Assembly (NCBI RefSeq): GCF_900106675.1
Contig: NZ_FNOB01000013.1
Location: forward strand, 62,001 to 126,000
Length of the DNA: 64,000 bases
DNA from: Allgaiera indica
Lineage (GTDB): Bacteria; Pseudomonadota; Alphaproteobacteria; Rhodobacterales; Rhodobacteraceae
Direction of reading: 5' to 3'
Positions 1 to 9,638 of the stretch are shown here, piece by piece; position 1 is the stretch's first letter, and each line of letters starts with the position of its first letter. The notes below the pieces were generated by a model that saw only the letters and a program-made list of their open reading frames with translations, had not been told where the DNA came from and made no database searches. The translations under genes were made by a program, and so were the position numbers.

Positions 1-226
1 CCGAATGGGTGGCGGCGATGATCATGTCGGCATCCGCCGCGCCGGCGCGTTCCAGCACATCCGGGTAGGAGGCAAAACCCGCCACCCCCTGCACGTCCAG
101 CGTATCGGTCGCGCGGCGCACCAGATCGGCGTTGGAATCGACGACCGTGACGTCGTTGTTCTCGCCCGACAGATGCCGCGCGATCTGCCAGCCCACCTGG
201 CCCGCGCCGCAGATGATGACTTTCAT
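1..226 (-). CDS. trkA: Trk potassium uptake protein TrkA, N-terminal part (cut by window edge)
   Basis: The reading frame begins MKVIICGAGQVGWQIARHL, a Rossmann GxGxxG nucleotide-binding fold with an acidic residue ending strand 2 (VVDSN), typical of RCK/TrkA-N domains. TrkA is the cytoplasmic NAD(H)-binding regulatory subunit that gates TrkH/TrkG potassium channels. Only the first 75 residues are visible; the 3' end lies left of base 1. It lies downstream of ntrX on the same strand, with a 280-base gap holding a long inverted repeat, so it may be read separately. A possible membrane partner, TrkH, is encoded at 47877-49370. Family assignment is confident; TrkA rather than another RCK protein is slightly less so. 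Confidence 0.85.
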   Translation of the reverse strand, partial: MKVIICGAGQVGWQIARHLSGENNDVTVVDSNADLVRRATDTLDVQGVAGFASYPDVLERAGAADADMIIAATHS

Positions 227-389
227 GCCTGGTTCCCCGCCTGGCCCGCCCGAACAGCGGCCCGATCATTGGCAGATGGGACGGCGCGGGTCAATCGACA
301 GCGGCCGCGAAGCGAGGTCCCCAAGCCGGCCTTCCCCCCGGGTCGTCACCCTCTTTCCGGGCGACCGCGAGAGAATGCCATCGCCGTTG

Positions 390-452
390 GAGTATTTTCG
401 CCAAGATGAAGAACAAGCTGGGGCCTTTCCCTTCATCTTGGCAAAAATACTC
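390..452. repeat. Long inverted repeat (22-base arms) between ntrX and trkA
   Basis: Arms at 390-411 and 431-452 are complementary except for one position, around a 19-base loop. The arm core reads TTCATCTTGGCAAAAATAC. It lies between the ntrX stop and trkA. It has no U-run, so it is not a textbook terminator, though it could end or stabilise transcripts. A single arm recurs at 29835-29856, and related motifs occur at 17383 and 37830, which suggests a dispersed intergenic element. Confidence 0.75.
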
Positions 453-506
453 ATCTTAGGGGCGCAGCCCCGCGCGGGGCCGCGCGCTTCGGCGACGGAT
501 CGCCGC

Positions 507-1910
507 CTATTCCTCCTCGTCCTCCAGCCGCGCGACCCGGGCGCCGGCCTTCGCGGTGGTCACCACGCCCAGAGACTTCAATTTCCGGTGCAGGGCCGAG
601 CGCTCCATGCCGACGAAATTCGCCGTGCGGCTGATGTTGCCGCCGAAACGGTTGATCTGGGTCAGCAGATATTCACGCTCGAACAACTCGCGCGCCTCGC
701 GCAGCGGCAGGGTTGCAAGCCCCCCCGACAGGATCACCCTGCCCTCGTCCTTCGGCGCCTCGTCCTGGCCCGGCAATTCGCGCGGCTCGATCGGGCCGCT
801 GCCCTCGCCCAGGATCAGCACCCGCTCGATCACGTTGCGCAGCTGGCGCACGTTGCCCGGCCAGCGCATCGTCTGCAAGAGCGCCACGGCCTCGTCCGAC
901 ACCGCGCGCAACGGCAGCCCCTGGGTGCGGTTGAACATCTCGACGAAATGCGCGGCAAGCTCGGGTATGTCCTCGCGCCGGTCCTCGAGCGAGGGCACCG
1001 CGATCGGCACCACGTTCAGCCGGTCGTAAAGCTCTTGCCGGAAACGCCCCTCGGCGATCTCATGCCCCAGATCGCGCGTGGTCGACGAGATCACCCGCAG
1101 ATCGACGCGCACCTTGTCGGTGCCGCCGGCGCGGGTGAACTGCTGCTCGACCAGCACCCGCAGGATCTTCGACTGGGTACCCAGCGGCATGTCGCCGACC
1201 TCGTCGAAATAGATCACCCCGCCATGGGCCTGTTCCAGAAGCCCCTTCTCAAGCCCGCGCTCGGGGGTTTCGCGGCCAAACAGCACCTCTTCCATCCGCT
1301 CGGGCTCGACCGAGGCCGAGGAGACCGTCACGAAGGGCGCCGCGGCCCGCGCCGATTGGGCGTGGATGAACCGCGCGGCAACCTCCTTGCCGGCGCCCGA
1401 GGGGCCCGTCAGCATGACCCTTCCGTTCGATTTCGTCACCTTTTCCAGCTGCGATTTCAACGCCTTGAAGGCGGGCGAGGTGCCCACCATCTCGGCCGAG
1501 GTGACATCGCGGCGGCGCAGGTCGGAATTCTCGCGCCGCAATTGCGACGTCTCCATCGCGCGGCGCACCACCACCATCAGCTGGTCGATGTTGAACGGCT
1601 TCTCGATGAAATCATAGGCGCCCTGCTTGATCGCCGCGACCGCGATCTCGATATTGCCATGCCCCGAGATGATCACCACCGGCACATCCGGGTTGTCGCG
1701 CTTGACATGCTTGAGGATGTCGATCCCGTCCATCTTGCTGTCCTTGAGCCAGATATCCAGGATCATCAGCGCCGGCGGGTCGGCGTTGAGTTCGGCCATG
1801 CAATCGTCGGAGGTGCCCGCCAGGCGGGTTTCAAAGCCCTCGTCGCGCAGGATATCCGAGATCAGCTCGCGAATGTCGCGTTCGTCGTCGACAATCAGGA
1901 TCCCACTCAT
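507..1910 (-). CDS. ntrX: Nitrogen regulation response regulator NtrX
   Basis: The 467-residue protein has a receiver domain (residues 1-120; phospho-acceptor D52 in LDIWL, K104 in IEKPF), an AAA+ domain (Walker A GPSGAGKE at 169-176, Walker B YFDEVGD) and a C-terminal Fis-type helix-turn-helix. It is the partner of the sensor kinase NtrY, whose gene overlaps it by 4 bases (ATGA). The loop that normally carries GAFTGA, the sigma-54 contact, is replaced by FGRETPERGLEKG, so activation through sigma-54 is doubtful. It is the last gene of the dusB-ntrBC-ntrYX run. NtrYX in alphaproteobacteria is linked to nitrogen metabolism, redox and envelope control; the targets here cannot be read from the sequence. 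Confidence 0.93.
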   Translation of the reverse strand: MSGILIVDDERDIRELISDILRDEGFETRLAGTSDDCMAELNADPPALMILDIWLKDSKMDGIDILKHVKRDNPDVPVVIISGHGNIEIAVAAIKQGAYDFIEKPFNIDQLMVVVRRAMETSQLRRENSDLRRRDVTSAEMVGTSPAFKALKSQLEKVTKSNGRVMLTGPSGAGKEVAARFIHAQSARAAAPFVTVSSASVEPERMEEVLFGRETPERGLEKGLLEQAHGGVIYFDEVGDMPLGTQSKILRVLVEQQFTRAGGTDKVRVDLRVISSTTRDLGHEIAEGRFRQELYDRLNVVPIAVPSLEDRREDIPELAAHFVEMFNRTQGLPLRAVSDEAVALLQTMRWPGNVRQLRNVIERVLILGEGSGPIEPRELPGQDEAPKDEGRVILSGGLATLPLREARELFEREYLLTQINRFGGNISRTANFVGMERSALHRKLKSLGVVTTAKAGARVARLEDEEE

Positions 1911-4276
1911 GTCACCTCATCCTCCGGTTTCGGACCGAAGGGGCCGTCCGCCGCCCCCTCCTGATCCGCATCTTGTTGTGCATCTTGCGCCGCGTCTTCG
2001 GCCACGAGCCGCCCCTTCAGGGGCAGCCGCACCTCGGCCAGTGCGCCGCGGTGGCCGCCGGGCGCGAAGGCGGGTGCGTCGGCCAGCGACAATGTCCCGC
2101 CATGTTCCTCGATGATCTTCTTGACGATGGGAAGCCCCAGACCGGTGCCCTTGGCACGGGTCGTCACATAGGGTTCGAACAGGCGCGTGCGGTCCTCTGG
2201 CAGGCCGACGCCATTGTCGGCCACGGTGATCAGCGCCACCTGGCCCTCTTGCGAAAGGGTCACGCGGATCTCTGGCCCATAGTCCTTTGGCGGGGAATTT
2301 TCCTGCAGGCTTTCAATCGCTTCTCCGGCGTTCTTGATCAGATTTGTCAAGGCTTGGGAAATCATCGTCGCGTCGATCTCGGCCAGCATGGCCGAAGACG
2401 GCAAAGAGGCGGTGAGGCGCACGCCGGGCAGTCCGCTTTCCTGCAACACCACCGCGTCGCGCACCAGTCGCACAAGATCGTGTTCGCGCCGCTCGGGTTC
2501 GGGCATCCGGGCGAAGCGGCTGAATTCGTCGACGATGCGGCGCAGGTCGCCCGTCTGACGCACGATCACGTCGGTATATTGATCCAGCGCCTCGGCCTGG
2601 TCGCCCGCCAGGGCGCGGAACTTGCGCTTGATACGCTCGGCCGACAGCTGGATCGGGGTCAGCGGGTTCTTGATCTCATGCGCGATGCGCCGCGCCACGT
2701 CGCCCCAGGCCGCCATCCGCTGCGCCGATACCAGATCGGTCACGTCGTCGAAGGCCACGACATAACCTTCCAGCCGGCCTTCGCGCGTGCGCCGCCGCGC
2801 GACCCGTACCAGCAGGCTTTCCACCCGCCCCAGGCGCGAGACGCGGATTTCCTCTTGCACCACTTCCGCGGCGCCCTGCATCAGGCGCTCGAACACGGCC
2901 TCGAACTCCGGCACCGCCTCGGCCAGGACCGCGCCATGTTCGGTGCCCGGCTCGATGTCCAGATGCCGCAGCGCCGAACGGTTGGCGAAATCGATCCGGC
3001 CGCGCGCGTCCAGCCCGATCACGCCGGAGGTCACCGACGACAGCACCGAATCGAACAGCCGCCGGCGGCGTTCGGTCTGGCGGTGGCTGTCCATCAGCGC
3101 CTCTCGCTGGCCCTTCAGCTGACGGGTCATCTGGTTGAATATGCGGCCCAGCATGGCGATCTCGTCGTCGCCGTCCTCTTCCAGCACCTGCACGTCCAGA
3201 TCGCCGCCGCCGATGCGCTGCGCCGCCCCCGCAAGCCGGCCCACCGGCCGCGCCAGCCGTTCGGCGAACCACAGCCCCAGCCAGATCGCCGCCAGGATCA
3301 GGATCAGCGCGAAGCCCAGGTAAAGCAGCCCGAATTCGAACAAAAGCCGGCCCCGGTCGCGTTCCAGCTGCTGGTACAGGTGCACCGTCTGCTTGGTCTC
3401 GTCCAAAAGCTTGATCAGCCCGCCATCGACCACCCGGCTGACGTAGAGGTAGCGGTTCACATAGGGCTTCAGTTCGACCAGGGCGCGGAATTCGTTGTCC
3501 TTGAGATCCTCGATGATGACGGTCTTGCCGTCGCGTGCCTCGGCCAGGTCCCGCGCCGAGGGCGGGGTGTAGTTGAACAGGTAAGACCGGTCGCCCCGGG
3601 CGCGGATCTTCGCTGCGCCGTCGATCACGAAGGCCGCGCGCAGCCCGCGCTGGATATGCGACTGACCCTGGGTCAGCAATTGCCGAAGCTCGCCGTCGTC
3701 GATGAAGAAGTTCTGCCGCTTGGCAAGGTCAAGGAACGCCGCCAGCGCATCGGTATCCTCGATCAGATCGTGGCGGTGCTCGCCCTCATAGGCCTGCGCG
3801 GCGGCAAGCGACGCCCCCACCGCCTGCCGCACGCGGGTGGAAAACCAGCCCTCAAGCCCGACATTGATGGTCAGCCCCGCGAAAACCGCAACCAGCACCG
3901 TCGGCACCAGCGCGATCAGCGCGAAGACGCCGGTCAGCCGCAGATGCAACCGCGACCCCGCCGATTGCGAGCGCCGGTCCGCCACCAGCGTGATGACCCG
4001 CTGTGCCACCAGCGCCGCCACCACCAGCACATAGATCAGATCGCCCAGCAGCGTGATCCGCAAGATCGGCGATTGCGCGCCCTCGTTCAACGGCCCGAGC
4101 GCAACGAAGGTCATCAGCGCCAAGACCGGCCCCAGCGCCACCAGCGCGAAGGTCATCGCCGTCTGAACCCGCCGCTGCCGACGCAGCCGCGAGAGTCGCT
4201 GAAAGGTTACTGCGCGCATGGCCCGCTGCACAGGGTTGGCCCCCGATTCTGGGACGCCCCGCGCCCCGACCGCCAT
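1907..4276 (-). CDS. ntrY: Sensor histidine kinase NtrY
   Basis: The 789-residue membrane kinase has hydrophobic segments near the N-terminus (around MTFALVALGPVLALMTFVAL, then LLGDLIYVLVVAALVAQ and LTGVFALIALVPTVLVAVF), a large extracytoplasmic region and a further membrane helix. After these come a HAMP linker (LARPVGRLAGAAQRIGGGDL), a PAS-like region, the phospho-accepting H-box [20 protein letters not shown] and an ATP-binding domain with N (NLIKNAGEAI), G1 (DNGVGLPE) and G2 (GTGLGLPIVKKI) motifs. It phosphorylates NtrX and may cross-talk with NtrC. The first ATG is used; a later ATG 19 codons in is possible. Only 54 bases separate it from the upstream ntrC stop, so cotranscription is likely. 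Confidence 0.93.
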   Translation of the reverse strand: MAVGARGVPESGANPVQRAMRAVTFQRLSRLRRQRRVQTAMTFALVALGPVLALMTFVALGPLNEGAQSPILRITLLGDLIYVLVVAALVAQRVITLVADRRSQSAGSRLHLRLTGVFALIALVPTVLVAVFAGLTINVGLEGWFSTRVRQAVGASLAAAQAYEGEHRHDLIEDTDALAAFLDLAKRQNFFIDDGELRQLLTQGQSHIQRGLRAAFVIDGAAKIRARGDRSYLFNYTPPSARDLAEARDGKTVIIEDLKDNEFRALVELKPYVNRYLYVSRVVDGGLIKLLDETKQTVHLYQQLERDRGRLLFEFGLLYLGFALILILAAIWLGLWFAERLARPVGRLAGAAQRIGGGDLDVQVLEEDGDDEIAMLGRIFNQMTRQLKGQREALMDSHRQTERRRRLFDSVLSSVTSGVIGLDARGRIDFANRSALRHLDIEPGTEHGAVLAEAVPEFEAVFERLMQGAAEVVQEEIRVSRLGRVESLLVRVARRRTREGRLEGYVVAFDDVTDLVSAQRMAAWGDVARRIAHEIKNPLTPIQLSAERIKRKFRALAGDQAEALDQYTDVIVRQTGDLRRIVDEFSRFARMPEPERREHDLVRLVRDAVVLQESGLPGVRLTASLPSSAMLAEIDATMISQALTNLIKNAGEAIESLQENSPPKDYGPEIRVTLSQEGQVALITVADNGVGLPEDRTRLFEPYVTTRAKGTGLGLPIVKKIIEEHGGTLSLADAPAFAPGGHRGALAEVRLPLKGRLVAEDAAQDAQQDADQEGAADGPFGPKPEDEVT

Positions 4277-4330
4277 ATTTCGTGGTCTCTTGCCCGGTTA
4301 TAACCGAAGCGCCACGCCTCTGTTGCGCTT

Positions 4331-5707
4331 TTACATCAACTTTCGGCGGCGTGTCACGCGAATATCCAGGTCGGTGATCTTCTTGCGCAGAGTATTGCGA
4401 TTGATGCCCAGCAGGTCGGCACATTTCGCCTGATTTCCGCCAGTTGCATCCAGCGCGATCTCGATCAGCGGCATCTCGACCTCCTTGAGCACCCGCTGAT
4501 AGACCCCGGGCGGCGGCAGGTTTCCGCCGTGCAGATCGAAGTAGCGGCGCAGATGCTTGGCCACCGAAGCCGACAGCTTGTCGGCCTCGCCAACGCCCCT
4601 GAGCGGTTCCATCGCAGGCTGGCTGCCCAGGACGGATTCGACCTCCGATCGGGTGATTTCCTCTTCGGGCGAGGTCACCGACAGCCGGCGCAGGGTGTTT
4701 TCCAGCTGGCGCACGTTGCCGGGCCAGGAATAGGCGCGCACCAGTTCCATCGCCTCGGGCGAAAGCCGCCGCGTCAGGCCGATCTCGCGCTCGCCTCGGC
4801 CCAGGAAATGCTGGGCCAGAAGGGGGATGTCGTCGACGCGCTCGCGCAGGCTTGGCACCGCGATGGTGACCCCGCCGAGGCGATAGAACAGATCCTGGCG
4901 GAAGCGGCCGGCCTCGATCTCGCCCATCAGATCGGCCTGCGAGGTGGCCATCACCCGCGGCGCGGTATCGCCAAGCGTATCCAGCATCCGCACGATGCGC
5001 GCCTGGGTCTCGCTGTCGTAATCGGCGACCTCGTCGAAGACGATGGATCCGCCCTTGGCCCTGGAAACCAGCGTCGAGGGCCCGTCCATTCCGGCCAGAT
5101 CGGCGGCGCTGACCACCACGAAGGGCAAGGTCCGCCGGTCCGAAAAGTCATGGATCGCCCGGCCGATCAGGGATTTTCCGGTGCCGCTTTCGCCGGTGAT
5201 CAGCACCGGCAGCTCGGTGTTCATCACCCGCGCCACCAGCCGGTACAGCGCCTGCATCTGCGCGGTGCGGCCCACCAGCGGAAGATCGTCGCCCGCGGTG
5301 TCGCCGCGCGCCGGCGCGGTGGTCTTCTTCGGCGCGACCCGGCGTTTCTGGTCCAGCGCCCGCGCCGCGCGTTTCATCAGGTCAGGCAGGTCGAAAGGCT
5401 TGGGCAGATAATCATAGGCCTCGGCCTCGGCCGCCTGGATCGCCGTCATGATGGTGTTCTGCGCCGAAATCACGATCACCGGCAGGCCCGGGCGTTCCTG
5501 GCCGATCTTGGGCAGCATCTCCAGCCCGTTGCCGTCCGGCATCATCACGTCGGAGATCACCAGATCGCCCTTGCCCTCCTCGACCCAGCGCATCAGCGTC
5601 GTCAGGGACGAGGTCGCATGCACCTTGCAGCCCGCCCGTGTCAAAGCCTGGGTCAGGACGGTGCGGATGGTGCGGTCGTCGTCGGCGACAAGAACAGTGC
5701 CGTCCAT
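4331..5707 (-). CDS. ntrC: Nitrogen regulation protein NtrC (GAFTGA-less)
   Basis: The 458-residue response regulator has a receiver domain (acidic pocket D9-D11, D53, K103), an AAA+ domain (GESGTGKS at 172-179, Walker B IVFDEVAD) and a C-terminal Fis-type helix-turn-helix ([16 protein letters not shown]). The start is ATG at 5707, two bases after the ntrB stop; longer upstream readings run through ntrB in another frame. The sigma-54 loop GAFTGA is absent: the sequence passes from [17 protein letters not shown] to Walker B. Rhodobacter capsulatus NtrC is known to lack this loop and to activate sigma-70 RNA polymerase, so the same mode is likely here. It is expected to switch on nitrogen-scavenging genes under limitation. 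Confidence 0.95.
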   Translation of the reverse strand: MDGTVLVADDDRTIRTVLTQALTRAGCKVHATSSLTTLMRWVEEGKGDLVISDVMMPDGNGLEMLPKIGQERPGLPVIVISAQNTIMTAIQAAEAEAYDYLPKPFDLPDLMKRAARALDQKRRVAPKKTTAPARGDTAGDDLPLVGRTAQMQALYRLVARVMNTELPVLITGESGTGKSLIGRAIHDFSDRRTLPFVVVSAADLAGMDGPSTLVSRAKGGSIVFDEVADYDSETQARIVRMLDTLGDTAPRVMATSQADLMGEIEAGRFRQDLFYRLGGVTIAVPSLRERVDDIPLLAQHFLGRGEREIGLTRRLSPEAMELVRAYSWPGNVRQLENTLRRLSVTSPEEEITRSEVESVLGSQPAMEPLRGVGEADKLSASVAKHLRRYFDLHGGNLPPPGVYQRVLKEVEMPLIEIALDATGGNQAKCADLLGINRNTLRKKITDLDIRVTRRRKLM

Positions 5708-5708
5708 A

Positions 5709-6806
5709 TCAGGGTGTCTCCGTTTCTCGTTGATCTTTGGGGGCGACGGGAAGCGAGATCTTGAACACGGTGCGTCCGGGCACCGAATCCACCGCGATCC
5801 AGCCGTCGTGGTCGGAAATGATCTTCGATACAAGCGCCAGCCCCAGCCCGGTACCGTTCTCGCGCCCCGATACGAAGGGTTCGAAAATCTGGTCAGCAAT
5901 CTCGGACGGCAGGCCCGGGCCGTCGTCGATGATCTCGACCTGCAGCGGCAGCGCGTTGCCTGGCCCATCCTTGCGCCGCAGCCGCAGGGAATGCTCATAG
6001 AATGTATGAATTCGGATGATTCCTCCATTCCTTCCAGAGGCTTCCGAGGCGTTCTTCAACAAGTTCAGGAAGACTTGCAACAGTTGGTCCCCGTCCGCCC
6101 AGGTGGGCGGCAGCGAAGGGTCGTAATCCTCGATCACCTGCATGTTGGCGGCAAAGCCCACCACCGCGGATTTGCGCGCGCGGTCCAGCAGATCATGGAT
6201 ATTCACCGCGCGCCGGGCCGGCGGCCGCAGATTGCCGAATTGTTCGACCTGCTCCAGCAGCGCGACGATGCGGCGGGTCTCGGCCACGATCAGATCGGTC
6301 AGTTCGCGGTCCGCGGCGCTCAGCCCCATGGACAGAAGCTGCGCCGCCCCGGCGATCCCGGCCAGCGGGTTCTTGATCTCATGCGCCAGCATCTCGGCCA
6401 TGCCGATGGCTGACCGCGCCGCCGATTTCACGCTCATCGCCCGGCCCAGGCGATCGGCGATGTCGCGGGGCGAGATCAGCAGCAAAAGCACGTCGCTGTC
6501 ATCGGTCAGCGGCGCGATCTGGATGTTGCACTGCACCGGCGGCCGGTCGCCCGTGCCGACATCGACATCGTGGATGAACAGCGGCGCCTGGTTCTGGCGC
6601 GCGCGCTGGAACGCCTCTTCCAGCGGCGCGTTGATCGCCAGCCGCTCGAAGGCCAGCTGCCCGCGCATCGACTTGACCGAGGTGTTCAGGAAGGCTTCCG
6701 CCGCCGGGTTGATGTCCTCGATCGTGCCGCCCGGCTCGATCAGGATCGCCGGAAGCGGCAGGCTTTGCCACACCACCCCCTTGACCGGCCCCTTCGGCCC
6801 CTTCAT
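5709..6806 (-). CDS. ntrB: Nitrogen-sensing histidine kinase/phosphatase NtrB
   Basis: The 365-residue soluble kinase has an N-terminal PAS-like domain (from [20 protein letters not shown]), the H-box [20 protein letters not shown], and a HATPase domain with N ([10 protein letters not shown]), G1 (DDGPGLP) and G2 ([12 protein letters not shown]) boxes. It phosphorylates and dephosphorylates NtrC and is normally controlled by PII proteins, which are not encoded in this window. The start at 6806 is preferred because it forms an ATGA overlap with dusB; the longer in-frame reading would place 21 extra residues inside dusB. Confidence 0.94.
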   Translation of the reverse strand: MKGPKGPVKGVVWQSLPLPAILIEPGGTIEDINPAAEAFLNTSVKSMRGQLAFERLAINAPLEEAFQRARQNQAPLFIHDVDVGTGDRPPVQCNIQIAPLTDDSDVLLLLISPRDIADRLGRAMSVKSAARSAIGMAEMLAHEIKNPLAGIAGAAQLLSMGLSAADRELTDLIVAETRRIVALLEQVEQFGNLRPPARRAVNIHDLLDRARKSAVVGFAANMQVIEDYDPSLPPTWADGDQLLQVFLNLLKNASEASGRNGGIIRIHTFYEHSLRLRRKDGPGNALPLQVEIIDDGPGLPSEIADQIFEPFVSGRENGTGLGLALVSKIISDHDGWIAVDSVPGRTVFKISLPVAPKDQRETETP

Positions 6807-7780
6807 GCGGCCGCCCTTTCGCCCCGGCAAAGCGCCGCGCGCAGATGCCGGAGCGCCTCGGCCGGGCAATCCGCGATCAGCACCGGGCGCCGCAATCCCG
6901 GCGCCACGCCCTCCAGATACCAGCCCAGATGCTTGCGGGCCACGCGCAGCCCCGGATCCTTGCCGTAAAAGCTGAGCATCGCCTCATAATGCCCTGCAAC
7001 CATTTCGAAAAAATCCCCCCCTCTCGGGATCCTCGGCGCCGGGGCACCAAGGCAGGCATGGGCGATTTGCGCCAGCCGCCAGGGCGCCCCCCGCGCCGCG
7101 CGCCCGACCATCACCCCGTCGGCACCCGACGCCGCCAATGCCTGCCGCGCAGAGACCGCGTCGACGATATCGCCATTCGCGACCACCGGGATCGCCACCG
7201 CCCGCTTCACCGCCCGGATCGCGGCCCAATCGGCGCGGCCCTTGTAAAACTGACAGCGTGTGCGGCCATGGATCGTGACCATCGCCACCTCCGCACCCTC
7301 GGCCCGCCGCGCAAGTTCGGGCGCGTTGCGCAGGTCGTCGTCCCACCCCAGCCGCGTCTTCAGCGTGACCGGAACCGACGCCGCGCCCACCACGGCCTCG
7401 ATCAACCTTTGCGCGTGGTCGAGATCGCGCATCAGCGCCGAGCCGGAATAGCCGTTCGTCACCTTGCGCGCCGGACAGCCCATGTTGATGTCGATGATCT
7501 TCGCGCCCTGCGCCTCGGCATAGCGCGCCGCCTCGGCCATCCAATAGGCCTCGCGTCCCGCCAGCTGCACCGCCGTCGCCGCCTGGTCAAAGCCCAGCTC
7601 CGCCCGGGCCCGCGCCAGAGGCTTCGCCTGCACCACCTCCTGGCTCGCCACCATCTCACTCACCACCAGACCGGCGCCGAACGAGGCCACAAGCTGCCGG
7701 AACGGCAGATCGGTAATCCCGGCCAAGGGCGCCAGGAAAACCGGCGGGTCCAAAGTGATGCCTGCCAATCGAATGGCCAT
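6803..7780 (-). CDS. dusB: tRNA-dihydrouridine synthase DusB (NifR3)
   Basis: The 325-residue FMN-dependent TIM-barrel enzyme reduces specific uridines of tRNA to dihydrouridine. Hallmarks are LAPLAGITDLPFR, the catalytic-cysteine motif NMGCPARKVTNGYSGSALM, HGRTRCQFYKG and NGDI. In Rhodobacter this gene was called nifR3 and leads the ntrB-ntrC operon, exactly the order seen here. It is the first gene of the minus-strand run, and its start lies 92 bases from the palindrome at 7873-7889 in the divergent gap before ispDF. A second Dus gene, dusA, is at 54950-55975. Confidence 0.95.
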   Translation of the reverse strand: MAIRLAGITLDPPVFLAPLAGITDLPFRQLVASFGAGLVVSEMVASQEVVQAKPLARARAELGFDQAATAVQLAGREAYWMAEAARYAEAQGAKIIDINMGCPARKVTNGYSGSALMRDLDHAQRLIEAVVGAASVPVTLKTRLGWDDDLRNAPELARRAEGAEVAMVTIHGRTRCQFYKGRADWAAIRAVKRAVAIPVVANGDIVDAVSARQALAASGADGVMVGRAARGAPWRLAQIAHACLGAPAPRIPRGGDFFEMVAGHYEAMLSFYGKDPGLRVARKHLGWYLEGVAPGLRRPVLIADCPAEALRHLRAALCRGERAAA

Positions 7781-7872
7781 TTGCCTAATCCTTGTGCGTT
7801 ATCTTCGGGCTACCCCGTGACACCTTTCAATACAATCAGGGCGGCTCGGCCGCACGAGGGAAAATCAGCAGA

Positions 7873-7889
7873 TGCCTAATTTTTAGGCA
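7873..7889. promoter_or_regulatory. Perfect palindrome TGCCTAA-TTT-TTAGGCA in divergent dusB/ispDF gap
   Basis: A perfect 7-base inverted repeat around three T residues lies in the 197-base divergent promoter region. A third half-site, TGCCTAA, sits at 7782-7788 immediately before the dusB start. The size and symmetry fit a dimeric repressor operator; the regulator is unknown. It could also be a small hairpin. Confidence 0.5.
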
Positions 7890-7977
7890 GCGCCGGGGGC
7901 ATGGCTGCCGCATTGTCACGCGCCGCGCCATGGCCTAGACAGGCCGCAACCACGAGGGCCGCAACCGGAGGGCCGCC

Positions 7978-9138
7978 ATGACAACAGCCGCCGCCCCCGA
8001 GACGGCCGCCATCATCGTTGCCGCCGGGCGCGGGCTGCGCGCGGGCGGCGGCCTGCCCAAGCAATGGCGTGATCTGGGCGGCCGCCCGGTGCTGGCCCGC
8101 ACGATCGAGGCGTTTCGCCGCGCGCCAGCGATCGGGCGGCTGGTTCTGGTGCTGCACCCCGAGGACCGGGATCGCGCCGCGGCGCTGATCCGTCCCGAAG
8201 ACCTGATCGTTTCGGGTGGCGACACCCGCGCGAAATCCGTGAAGAATGCACTGGAAGCCCTTGTCGACACAAACGTTTCTCGTGTCCTGATCCATGACGG
8301 TGCGCGCCCTCTGATCGGCCTGGACCTGATCGCGCGGATGCAGGCTGCGCTTGACGGCGCCACGGCGGCGGCACCGGCGCTGCCGCTCACCGATGCGCTT
8401 TGGCGCGGGGAGGAAGGGCGCGTGGCCGAAACCCTGCCGCGCGACGGGCTGTGGCGGGCACAGACGCCGCAGGCCTTTCACTTCGCGCCCATTCTCGCCG
8501 CCCACCGCGCCTATCCGGGCGGCGCCGCCGACGATGTCGAGGTCGCCCGCGCGGCGGGGCTTGACGTGCGCATCGTCGAGGGCGAGGAAGACAATCTGAA
8601 ACTGACGGTCGCGGCGGATTTCGCCCGCGCCGAGGCGATCCTGGCAAGGGGGCGCAACATGGAGATCCGCAGCGGCAACGGCTTTGACGTCCACGCCTTC
8701 GGACCGGGCGATCATGTCTGGCTTGGCGGTGTGAAAATACCGCATTCCCAAGGCCTTGTGGGCCATTCCGATGCCGATGTCGGAATGCATGCGCTGACCG
8801 ATGCGCTTTACGGCGCGTTGGCCGAGGGCGATATCGGCCGCCATTTCCCGCCCTCTGATCCGCAATGGAAGGGCGCGGCGTCGCATGTCTTTCTGGCCCA
8901 TGCGATCGGGCTGGTGCGCGCGCGCGGGTTCCGGCTGGCGAATTGCGATGTCACGCTGATCTGCGAGCACCCGAAGATCGGCCCGCACGCCATTGAAATG
9001 CAACGCGAACTATCGCGGATAATGGAGGTCGAAATGGACCGTGTCAGCGTCAAGGCCACGACATCCGAGAGGCTGGGCTTCACCGGCCGCGAGGAAGGCA
9101 TCGCGGCGCTTGCCACCGCGCTTCTGGTGCCGGCATGA
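7978..9138 (+). CDS. ispDF: Bifunctional IspD/IspF isoprenoid enzyme
   Basis: The 386-residue fusion joins two steps of the MEP pathway. Residues 1 to about 225 are MEP cytidylyltransferase ([18 protein letters not shown], then [11 protein letters not shown]). Residues 228-386 are MECDP synthase ([10 protein letters not shown], metal-binding DVH and [18 protein letters not shown], and [11 protein letters not shown]). The fusion is usual in alphaproteobacteria. SD GGAGG precedes the ATG. An internal ATG at 8659, opening the IspF half, has its own purine-rich AAGGGGG upstream, so separate IspF could be made. The stop overlaps pgpA by ATGA. Confidence 0.95.
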   Translation: MTTAAAPETAAIIVAAGRGLRAGGGLPKQWRDLGGRPVLARTIEAFRRAPAIGRLVLVLHPEDRDRAAALIRPEDLIVSGGDTRAKSVKNALEALVDTNVSRVLIHDGARPLIGLDLIARMQAALDGATAAAPALPLTDALWRGEEGRVAETLPRDGLWRAQTPQAFHFAPILAAHRAYPGGAADDVEVARAAGLDVRIVEGEEDNLKLTVAADFARAEAILARGRNMEIRSGNGFDVHAFGPGDHVWLGGVKIPHSQGLVGHSDADVGMHALTDALYGALAEGDIGRHFPPSDPQWKGAASHVFLAHAIGLVRARGFRLANCDVTLICEHPKIGPHAIEMQRELSRIMEVEMDRVSVKATTSERLGFTGREEGIAALATALLVPA

Positions 9139-9638
9139 GCCGCGCCGTCGCGATTTTCTTCGGCGTCGGCCTGCTGCGCCCCGCGCCGGGCACCTGGGGC
9201 TCTTTCGTCGCGCTGCTGATCGGCTGGGCCATTGACATCTGGCTGGGCTTTCCGGCGCTGGTGCTGGCCTTCGTGATCGCCACCGCCGCCGGCTTCTGGG
9301 CCTGCGCGCGCGAACTTGCCGGGCGCTCGGGCGAGGACCCGTCCGAGATCGTCATCGACGAGGTCGCGGGCCAGTGGCTGGCGCTCTTGTTCCCGGCCTA
9401 TGGCTTCTGGATGATCGGGCATCAGATCGTCTGGCCCGGCCCGGTCTTCGCCTTCCTGTTGTTTCGCCTGTTCGACATCTGGAAGCCCTGGCTGGTGGGC
9501 CGCGCCGACCGCCGCCACGATGCGGCCGGGGTGATGCTTGATGACCTCTGGGCGGGGCTTTTCGCCGGCATCGCGACGATCGCGCTGGCAGCAGTTTTCC
9601 ACGGGCCGGTATTGCTATGGCAGATGATCCACGGATGA
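9135..9638 (+). CDS. pgpA: Phosphatidylglycerophosphatase A
   Basis: The 167-residue membrane protein of the PgpA family dephosphorylates phosphatidylglycerol-phosphate to phosphatidylglycerol at the inner membrane. Seen: [15 protein letters not shown] at the start, the acidic motif [21 protein letters not shown] and a late aspartate-rich [11 protein letters not shown], with three to four hydrophobic segments. It starts inside the last codons of ispDF (ATGA) and ends in an ATGA with the next gene, so the three are translationally coupled. Confidence 0.93.
   Translation: MSRAVAIFFGVGLLRPAPGTWGSFVALLIGWAIDIWLGFPALVLAFVIATAAGFWACARELAGRSGEDPSEIVIDEVAGQWLALLFPAYGFWMIGHQIVWPGPVFAFLLFRLFDIWKPWLVGRADRRHDAAGVMLDDLWAGLFAGIATIALAAVFHGPVLLWQMIHG

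Noticed and set aside
1973-4303. 776-residue open frame opposite ntrY
   Set aside because: It is antisense to a confidently identified kinase gene; long shadow frames are common in GC-rich DNA.
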